From assembly GCA_023079485.1 (NCBI GenBank), contig CM041083.1:156816552-156880551 (forward strand): a stretch of 64,000 nucleotides of DNA, given 5' to 3'. Source of the DNA: Archilochus colubris (Eukaryota; Chordata; Aves; Apodiformes; Trochilidae). The notes beneath the pieces are model-generated. The model ran no database searches and had not been told where the DNA came from. It was given only the letters and a program-made list of their open reading frames with translations. The position numbers were made by a program, and so were the translations under genes. Position 1 is the first letter of the stretch, and the number at the start of each line of letters is the position of its first letter. Below, piece by piece: positions 55,466 to 64,000 of the stretch.

Positions 55466-58400
55466 GGAGGGTAAGGTGTTCATACCTATCATAAAACATA
55501 ACTAATTCAGAGTCCTTCAAATTCCTGCTGATCTAGCAGCAGAACACAAATGTAAAAGTCATTGCAAGAATCTAAGTGGAACCCGTATACACTACGCTGG
55601 TTGTAAAGTGATGGGATATAGTGCCAGGAGGTGGAGTAATCAAGAGTTGCACCAGCCTGGGCCAAAACACTGACCATTTAGTATTTCATGTTTAACACTG
55701 AAAATTTTCTGTAGTTTTAGGGAAAGAACATCATAACCTACTTTCCTCAAGATGCTGGAGCTCATCCTCATTTTCATTAGGCCCATTGACAATTGCAAGA
55801 TAAATAGGAGTGCCATAAATAGAATTGTGTTGGCATAAAGATAATTTCTGTATTTGGCACTTGACTTAGGTAAACAACCATCTACTTCCAGCAAGTCTTA
55901 AGGTTGGACCCTCATCATTCATACTGTCAGTGCAGTCTTCTACCATTAAGTGATTTAAATGTGAGGCAGGTCCAACTGGCCTTTGGGGTTGTGTGCTTTC
56001 CTCCATTGATTACCAAAAGAACTTTGTACAGCATTACTCCTTACCTGTGCATCCCTGGTGAGGAATTTAGCCAGAATTTTGGCTGCAGCATAACTCTGAG
56101 GACCTGCAGACTGGGGGCCTCCTAGGCTAAACAGGACTGCAGCACACCAGTACTATCCACTGCAGCAGAGCAGTCTGGCTTTCAAGCTGCTGACATGGAC
56201 AGTGGTGAACCACAACACACCAGCTGACAGAAGAATTTCATATCTAGGAGGGGCAGGTGGTCCTGCCCACTTTTTCCAGGTCCCACTGGGCACCAGGATT
56301 AATTCACCAGGATTCCCAGGGCACCAGGATTCATGACTTGTACTTGTGTCTCTGTAAGAGAGCAGTTGCAAGGCAGCATTTCCTCACTGCCAGGATCAAA
56401 GGGAGATGGCTGTCATCTTCACAGGCTGTCAGCAGCCATGGCACTGGTTTCTCCAAGGTTTCCAGCCAGTTCTCTCAGTGATGTTAGTTTGAAACTGTGG
56501 ATGCTAACACCGAAGTCTTTACAAGGTGGCACTTCCAAAGTCAGGAGGTTTTCAAATGTCACGAGTTCCTGAAATTACAGAATGCACAGGATTAACGAGT
56601 GTAATCCCACACAGCTTTCTCCCAGGAAGAGAGAAACCACAAGCAGTCTTTAAAGAATAATGAAGATGTAACACAGCATCTAAGAGTTTTGTTGTTTGTT
56701 GTAACTGAACTCCTACGCCTGAGCTGAATCCATGTGGACATGCCTGGGACTGCCATCCAATTCAGTGTGTGTGGGGGGGGGTTGTTGAAGGTTTGGGGCT
56801 GTTCTGTCCATATAGAGTCAGCTGCAGGCTGGGGACAGGAATAAGGTCTGACATTTATTTGCAAATTAAATAACTTCCTTGCACTGAAAAACACCCACCC
56901 AAAGTTTAAGCGGTGCGTTTTTATTTTTATCTTGTTGTGTAACTGCAGTCTGTGAGTTTACTTCTGCAGAGCTTGCAAGCTCCCTCAATGGCTGTGCTGT
57001 TTCCAGTGAAGCATGCAACAAGTGGTTAATCATTAATTCTTCATGGTTCATATTTGCTGTCTGCTTTACTGGATATAGTTTGATATAGTTCCTTCCAGTA
57101 GACTTAATGCTGTCATTAGGAGTCACATGCTGGATCTTTATCCGAACTATTATCACAGTCCAGACATAGCATTACAGTCTCCCTTTGTAAGACAAAGTTA
57201 TGGAGTTCAGCAAGGCTTAAAACTTAATAAATACTATGGGTTTTATGGTAATGGAACAGCTGCAGTGGCAGACTGACACACACACACACCCTGACTGAGC
57301 CTGCCTAGTTGCTGTAAACAGGTGCATCTAGAGGCTAAAGCTCTTTTTTTTTTTCATCCATGACACTAATTTCATTGTCAAAGACTAGCTTGACAATTGT
57401 GTGTGTGTTAGGATAATGTAAAGGAATCCAGACACATGTGGTGAACAAAAATCCTGGCTTTTGCAGACAGGATGAACTTTTAAATTGAAATTGCAGTTAT
57501 CACTGTACAGATGAAACAGCCAGTCACTTGCAAAAAAAAATTTAAAAAAATAAGTCTTTTGTTATTACTGGAAATCACAATCTGTATGACTGCTCTCAGA
57601 ATAATAAAAATCACCACAAAATGGTGTGAATTATGGTATATAACACTCATTCTAGGTACATTCTAGGAAGCTCTAAACCTTTCTTTTAAACTCTAAGATA
57701 TAGTCTGGGATCAGATTCATGTGTGCTTTGGAAGAGCTGGTTTCTCACTGTGTTAAAGTGCACAAGTGGGAAGGCAGAAGCATTTGAAAACTTCAGCTCA
57801 AGTGCCTTAGATCAGAACATTAGGCCTGTGGCTAGCCTGTTTAACCACACTAGAAACACTTTCCTCCTCCTCACTGTACATTAGTCTGATTATTTCTTGG
57901 AAGATAATCTCTAGATCAGGGTCAACAGCAAATAATTGCATTTGGCTTTCCCATTTGTGGACACCTTCCATAGGGCATGCAATGAATTTTACTTACATTG
58001 GATGAGTCATCTCTCATGGAAGCATTTTCTTCCTTTCAGCCACTTTTGGAGTGCTGCTTAACAGGATATGATGCTCCAAAATGCACAGCTGCAATCTATA
58101 TAGATTACTGCAGAACCATCACAAACCTCATTGCATCAGTATGACACCTTCTGCAGGATAATAAGCTCAGCAGAGGATCAAATTATATGAGACTGGGTGG
58201 AGTCCCATGTTCATACAGCTGTAATGGTTCCCATAACCAAGCAAGATTATCCAGGGCATCTTCCAGTATCTCTGTGTGACACTGGAGAGACTGTGTCAAA
58301 CAGACATATCCTCACCTCTCAGCTTTTAAATGGTAGGTTTTCCTTGCTTCAGGTAGAAATAGGCTTTTTGTTACCCATGTGGAAATCTCATGGACTCTAG

Positions 58401-58524
58401 TAGACATTAAGCCAATAAAGTGTAGAGAAATGTTCTGTAGAAATTAATTTATAATTAGATCCTTTCTGAAAGTGCGTAAGACACCCAATAAAATTTGACA
58501 AAGGATTACATCTCTGCTAAAGAA
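55466..58524. other. Single-copy DNA with small repeats
   Basis: Holds a three-unit CACCAGGATT local repeat at 56288-56331, G9 at 56773-56781, a (CA)n run around 57277-57291 and short A/T runs. Open frames around 56153-57156 have no domains. Confidence 0.45.
56288..56331 (+). repeat. Local tandem repeat of (GGG)CACCAGGATT
   Basis: GGGCACCAGGATT at 56288-56300 and 56319-56331 (31-bp period) with a third CACCAGGATT at 56305-56314. Confidence 0.7.
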
Positions 58525-60045
58525 ATTGATGAGTTGACACGATGGGATACACCCAGGGGTACTGAGGGAACTGGCAGGTGTGCTTGCTAAACCACTGTCT
58601 GCTATATTTCAAAAGTTCTGGCAGTCCAGTGAAGTCCCCACTGACTCAAAAAGGGGAGACATAACCCCCATTTTCAAAAAGGGAAAGAATGAAGATCCAG
58701 GGAACTATTGGCCGGTCAGTCTCACCTCTGTGCCTGGTAAGATCATGGAGCAGCTCCTCCTGGAGCTCCAGAGGCACTGCTGGAGCAGAAGAATAATGAA
58801 GAGGTGACTGGGTATAATTGACACAGCTTCACCAAGGGCAAATCATGCCTGACCAACCTTGTGGCCTTCTATGAAAAGGCCACATCGATAGACAAGGGAA
58901 GAGCAACTGATATAATTCACCTGGACCTGAGCAAAGCCTTTGACACAGTCCCACACAACATCCTGGTCTTCAATCTGCTACAACATGGGTTTGACAGATG
59001 GACTACCCAGTGGATTAAGAACTGTCTTGATGGCCACACCCAAAGAGTGGCTGTCAGTGGGTCTGTGTCCAAGTGGAGGCCAGTGACAAGTGGAGTCCCT
59101 CAGGGATCAGTGCTGAAACAGGCCTTGTTTAACATCTTTGTTGGTGACATGGATGGTGGCATTGAGTGCAGTCTCAGCAAGTTCAGTGATGACACCAAAC
59201 TGTTTGGTGCAGCTGACTCTGATGCCATCCAGAGGGACCTTGACAGTCTGGAGAGGTGGGCCAAAGTTCAACAAGACCAAGTGCAAGGTCCTGCATCTGG
59301 GTCAAGGCAATCCCAAGCACCAATATAGGCTGGGCAGGGACTGGCTTGAGAGCAGCCCTGAGGAAAAGGACTTGGGGGTGCTGGTGGATGAGAAGTTCAA
59401 CGTGAGCTATCAGAGTACACTTGCAGCCCAGAAAGCCAACTGGATCCTGGGCTGCATCAAGAAAAGCATGGCCAGCAGGTCGAGGAGATGATTCTCCCGC
59501 TCTACTCTGCTCTTGTGAGACCCCACCTGGAGTTCTGCATCCTGTTCTGGAGCCCCCATTACAAGAAAGACATGGATGTGCAGGAGCATGTCCAGAGAAG
59601 AGCCACAAGGATGATCAGAGGTCTGGAGCACCTCTCCTATGAGGACAGACTGAGAGAGTTGGGGTTATTCAGTTTGGAGAGGAGAAGGCTCTGAGGAGAC
59701 CTTATTGCAGCCTTCCAGTACCTGAAGGGGACTACAAGAAAGCTGGTGAGGGACTTTATAGGATGTCAGGTAGTGATAGGACATGGGGGAATGGCTTAAA
59801 ACAAGAGCAGAGTAGATTTAGATTGGAAGTTAGGAAGAAGTTCTTCACCATGAGGGTGATGAGACACTGGAAAAGGTTTCCCAGAGAGGTGGTGGAAGCC
59901 CCATCCCTGGGAGTTTATAAGACCAGGCTGGACAGGGCTCTGAGCAACCTGATCTAGTGGAAGGTGTCCCTGCCCATGGCAGGGGGGTTGGAACTAGGTG
60001 ATCTTAAAGGTTACTTCCAATCCTGAAAATTCTATGATTCTATGA
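58525..60045 (+). mobile_element. CR1 LINE, longest copy, with most of the reverse transcriptase and intact 3' end
   Basis: Peptide motifs in order: NYWPVSLTSVPGKIMEQLL (frame 58580-58807), [16 protein letters not shown] with the first catalytic Asp at 58924, and [10 protein letters not shown]. The catalytic box reads FSDD at 59182-59193 instead of the family FADD. Then [34 protein letters not shown] and [20 protein letters not shown] follow. The ORF ends at the expected C-terminal LSNLI stop at 59955-59957. The 3' untranslated end has GGTTGGAACTAGGTGATC and ATTCTATGATTCTATGA. The reading frame is broken by a TGA at 58805, frame changes near 59265 and 59485, and a TGA at 59692. The endonuclease and ORF1 are absent. 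It is inactive and relatively young for this window. Confidence 0.97.
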
Positions 60046-62624
60046 GTTGGTTAAAAGGTGAATATTGTCTTGAAATTCCATTGGATTTTTCTCTGATGGA
60101 TGGAAAACTTTGTAGGATTTATATTTTCACAGCCAGACACTGAACCCAGAGTTTCCAAAGACAGTTTTTGTCACCCCTCTTTTATAGAGTATGGCTTGGC
60201 TTTAAAATTGACAGCTGTGACCTGAGCATTTCTGGAGAAGTCGCAATCAGTCTTCCTCTGTTTGATATATGGAAAAGACATCTATACTTGCTTTCAAGAA
60301 ATTAAACTTTCCAGACAATTTCCCTATAGCAAGACAATCTATGGACTTGTCTCAAAACTGATTTAGAGATATTTCTAAGAGAATGCTCTTAATAATCTTC
60401 AACCAGAGTAGTTTTGCATAAAGGCCACTGGAGGGTGGCCAATTGGGTTTGAACTTCCTTGTGTTTAAGTCAAAAAAGTTCCATACATTTTTCAAAAACT
60501 AGTCTATCAAACAGTGGTCTGCTATCAGATTTTCTAAAAGTTAGTTACCACATGTGCTCAGTCTATGATCCAAAACAGGAAGCACAGCATCCGATGAAGT
60601 ATATGACAAAGTGCCAGCAGCGGATATCTGGAATACTCATTCCTCAAAAAGAGAATATATTTTGCCACTGGGCAATAGTTCACAGAAATCAGCTGCAATT
60701 GTCTCTTTTCACTTTGTGCTCTGCATTTCAGATATTTGAACTGTTTAGAGAGCCTTCTCCACACCCCTTGAAATCACTGAAGAAAATTATAGTGATTAAT
60801 CTCTTCTTCTGCCAGTTTGCCAGTGAATGAAGAGAATAATTTTCCTTTAACGCTTCTCCAGTGTGCACTGAAGATTCACATATTCAGTACAGACTATAAG
60901 TTTGTTTTATTTCAGGCAATTTAAAAAAACACATATGCTTATCAATCTTTAGCCTTCCCCATAACCCTAATATCATAAACAGAGACTACAGTTTTGGTGG
61001 TTTCTTCCAAGACTAGCAAGGCCCATCAGTTTTCAATGTTCCTCTCATGTCTTAAGTGGCCCTTCCTCTCTCCCTTCTGGGCACCAAAAATTTTTATTAA
61101 CAAAACATAGGTGTGCTCTGGAAACAACTGGTTGTCCTGAAACTTTCTTCCATCAATGTTGTAAAAGATTCATCTGGTACTTTCCATTCCTGGTCCTGAC
61201 AAAATGCTCCACATTATTGTATTAATGTGCATAAATTCTATGCAATTTTTTATATATAATTATTACCTAGATGTAATTGGAACAGAAGTCCCAGGCATTC
61301 AAGTGACAAGGAAAAGCCCATCTGTACTTTTTCTAGATTCCAAGAACCAACTTCTTTATTTTTGCAGAGAGCAGGGTCCACACATACCTGAAGTGACCAA
61401 AATATATCTGTTTATAGTGTATACCATTCTTTGGTTGATTGGTTATTTGTTTCTTAAAATGTAGAGAGCCTGACTTTGACCACATTCAGTTCCTGCCTTT
61501 ATGTTACCAGTGTTTTTTATTTCCATATTCTCTTGTCCCAGTTTTGGTTTTCAGTAGGTATTAATTGTTGGTTTTCTCTTTTATTTCTAGTACTTCACTT
61601 ATTTCATTCTGCTTTTCTTTGCTTCATTTACAACCCATCTCCAGATCTTTTGCATTAAGTGTGTTAAGTATACAGACAGCTATGACAACATAGCACTAAC
61701 CAGAATATACCATGTAAATAAGTCTGTTTCCCAGAAGTAACTGTATTTCTTGTGGCATGACAAATCTAGTTCTGCTGGTGCCACCTGAAGTGAAGGGTTA
61801 CTATATCTGCTTTCACTGAAGCCAGTGTAAACCAGAACTAAATTGGAACCGTTTGCCACACTAATGAAATTGGCAACTCCTGCCAACAGTAGCAACGAGA
61901 AAGGCAAGTGCTATATATGAGGATGCACATGCCCCAGCTCCCTTACAGATCAAGATGTGACTCAAAAATTCTGAATTTAGCAAACTGACAGCAATATAGC
62001 CTGGTCAAGGGAAAAACAAACTCCTCACCCAAGGAGAGATTGCATTGCATGTTAAGATTTGGTTTCAAAGCAGGCTTTTACAAATTATTTTATTATTTTT
62101 CCTGAGTTCCTGCAGGAAGACTGGCTGCAAGATAAAGAAAAGAATAATAATATTTAAAGAAATGAAGCAGAGCTACCAGAAAAGTTCCTGTCAGTCTCCA
62201 GACTCTGGGTTTTCATCCCTATTTAAGAAGCCAAGCAGATTGTGCTCAGAGGTTCAGCTACCAGCTCTAAACGATTAGCCCAGAAACATGGAGCATTTGA
62301 AATAAATGGAACAGCTGTTTGTATCACCCCAGCAATAAAAGAGACTGTATTTCAATAAGGAAACACAAATAATGAAGTGTATTCCTGGGCTATGGTAGGA
62401 GGCTGTTGGGAGCTTTTCCCTTTCAGCCTGCTTGTTCCCCCTGAAGCTTAGACACCACCTGTTCCAAGGAGATTCTGGGGCTGTATGGCTGGAAGGTGGA
62501 TTTCCTTCTGAAACAAAACCAAAAGCCATGGAGGATGCCAGCACTCTAGAGTAAGGGAAGGCTCACTTTTGTTGTTTCATCTGTTGTCTGAGTCTTTTGC
62601 TTCAAATAGAAGGATGATTTCAAC
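60046..62624. other. Single-copy AT-rich DNA, nothing recognised
   Basis: No repeat family, RNA gene or convincing exon. Frames at 60459-60830 and 61204-61464 are AT-rich and without domains. Confidence 0.5.
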
Positions 62625-62930
62625 CAAATATCATGTGTTTGCATAGGGCACGTGATTTTTTGGCGAATTGTCCTCATGCTTATATTTTTTGTATCTATTT
62701 TTTAAAAAGGTCAGTGGAACAATTTTTCTTTTAACAGACACGGAGTATGGAACAAACCTGAAAAGGGGTTTTCCTCTGACTCTCATTTACACGGAGCTGT
62801 TTTGACTCATCTGACTCGTGTGACAACGCCTAGGCCAGTGCAAACACCTGTTTTCTGGGCCACGAAATATTACTGAGCAGCAAGAAGTTTTGCAGCCTGA
62901 TACAGATACGCATTCTGTCATTATTTTAAA
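62625..62930. promoter_or_regulatory. Candidate conserved non-coding element
   Basis: Dense CpG-retaining words in AT-rich context: GGCACGTGATT (E-box CACGTG), TTGGCGAATTG, ACACGGAG, GACTCGTGTGACAACGCC, CCACGAAAT, ATACGCATT. Octamer-like ATTTGCAT variants (GTTTGCAT at 62638-62645) and TGACTCATCTGACTC (AP-1/MARE-like) are present. It is non-coding in all frames. Confidence 0.25.
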
Positions 62931-63317
62931 TCAAATGAAATCATCCCATTTCTAAGAAAAAATGCTTGGGTTATTTTTGGACTGGGAGAAAGGATTAGAG
63001 AAAAAATCTTTCTATCCCCTTTCTTCCAGCTTTCTGCTGACCGCTGGGACAGAGCCAGCACGATACAGCATGGTCTCTGCTGCAAATATAACAACCAAGA
63101 AATTGTTCCTCTGCTGCCATCCTCACAGAGTAAGGTGCAACCTAGGCTACAGTTGGCATCCAGAGATGCACCTGTGGGAGAGAGTGACTCCAAGGAGTTT
63201 CTTAACTAAGGGGTTTATGCAGTTCATTATGAATTTCCAAGGGAGAAATTCTACATTCTGGCTGAGGAAGAAGATATTGCTATATTGTTTTAACAAAAAT
63301 AACCTTTGGTTTTCCAT
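62931..63317. other. Single-copy DNA with opposing open frames
   Basis: The plus frame 62962-63345 (127 residues) and the minus frame 62921-63193 overlap. Neither shows a domain, and the plus frame ends in a Lys-rich A-tract. I regard both as chance. Confidence 0.4.
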
Positions 63318-63376
63318 TAAAAAGAAAGAAAATTTTAAAAAATAAGAAAAAAAAACAAAAAACAAAAACCCAAACA
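63318..63376 (+). repeat. A-rich / A/C-rich low-complexity tract
   Basis: AAAGAAAG, AAATTTT and CAAAAA runs; no poly(A) signal context that suggests a retrocopy. Confidence 0.8.
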
Positions 63377-64000
63377 CTTTTAAAACACGTGAGACTTTCA
63401 TTAAAAAATAAAACTGATTTTTAAAGCATATTAAAAGCGTTAACACAGTGTCTGCTGCCAGAAGAGCCCCACTGCAGTGCTGTTGAAGGAAGGAGGACAG
63501 CATCGTTATTTATGAGCGTCTGCACTCTCTCAGCCTTTCATGAAACCCTAATTTTATCTGGCAGCTCTTAAGAATCTCTGAGAAACTGGGTCCTTTGTTA
63601 CCACTGCATCCATCTACTTCTGCACCTAAAAAGACACAGGCATTTTTCCGTAAATAAAGAAAAGAAGTCCAAACTTTCTGACATTAATGTCACACTACTG
63701 TTTTAGACCCTAAACCTTCAACCTGCTCTCTCTGGGCAAGCACCTACAGGCACCCCTTTCTGCTCAACTTCCAACTCTAGCTGCTAACAATAATTTTGTT
63801 GAGAAGAGGATCAGGCCTCAGTCATCTGTTTTCTTTGGTGGGGGGGGGGGGGAAGCAAGACAAAACAAAACAAACAAAACCCCTTTATTACTCTGTGACA
63901 GGAGTAGAGTTAAGCCTGAGGGGGTTATTTTTCTCCCATTAACTTTGTCTAACCTCATCCCTCCCTTGTTTTCTTTCTCAGATTCACTCCCAACCAGTTC
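63377..64000. other. Single-copy DNA; G13 run and possible conserved patch
   Basis: The patch 63425-63560 (AAAAGCGTTAACACAGTG, GCATCGTTATTTATGAGCGTC) resembles a conserved element by its CpG retention. G13 at 63840-63852 is followed by an A/C-rich run. No gene is recognised. Confidence 0.35.

Noticed and set aside
1..64000. CRISPR arrays, operons, prophage or bacterial mobile elements
   Set aside because: CR1, an avian LTR, long microsatellites and AT-rich gene-poor DNA show a bird nuclear genome; no spaced direct repeats or dense coding are present.

Overview
The window reads as intergenic or deep intronic DNA from a bird. The evidence is five 3'-truncated CR1 LINE copies, two ending in the CR1 3' terminus with its ATTCTATG-type octamers on the plus strand or their complement on the minus strand. 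There is also a decayed endogenous-retrovirus LTR of a kind I recall from many non-galliform birds, plus faint MIR/CORE-SINE relics. AT-rich single-copy DNA with sparse CpG fills the rest. The species cannot be read from this; a neoavian bird is my inference from the LTR. I recognise no protein-coding gene, rRNA, tRNA or CRISPR array, and nothing is bacterial or organised as an operon.

Layout. 1-4.8 kb is single-copy DNA with two CpG-bearing candidate regulatory stretches. 4.83-5.30 kb is a 474-nt uninterrupted homopurine microsatellite. 5.3-10.8 kb is single-copy and holds a candidate exon at 9614-9712. An old CR1 lies at 10.77-11.19 kb. 11.2-27.3 kb is single-copy, with A-rich tracts, an unexplained 171-codon ORF, two MIR-like relics, a candidate exon at 15873-16067, a GC-rich patch near 19.7 kb, a three-copy direct/inverted motif at 22.4 kb and a conserved-element-like block at 26.65-27.0 kb. 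27.3-27.84 kb is a pyrimidine microsatellite, followed by a minus-strand CR1 at 28.6 kb. 31.59-31.99 kb is the most CpG-rich non-repeat stretch and carries a strong splice acceptor, a small hydrophobic ORF, a TATA-like box and a splice donor. 32-47 kb is largely featureless apart from a MIR-like relic, a possible 38-nt microexon and low-complexity tracts. Two CR1 copies in inverted orientation sit at 47.1-48.2 kb, a longer CR1 at 50.8-51.8 kb, the LTR with an embedded microsatellite at 54.4-55.5 kb and the longest CR1, with a recognisable reverse-transcriptase region, at 58.5-60.0 kb. The last 4 kb is single-copy with two conserved-looking patches.

No set of genes works together here. The plausible functional content is cis-regulatory DNA and perhaps one or two exons of a gene or lncRNA whose main body lies outside the window. 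All exon and enhancer calls are low-confidence hypotheses. I did not find a convincing undescribed system. The best leads are the 31.6-32.0 kb block, the splice-flanked open frames at 15873-16067 and 38692-38729, and the motif cluster at 22.4 kb.
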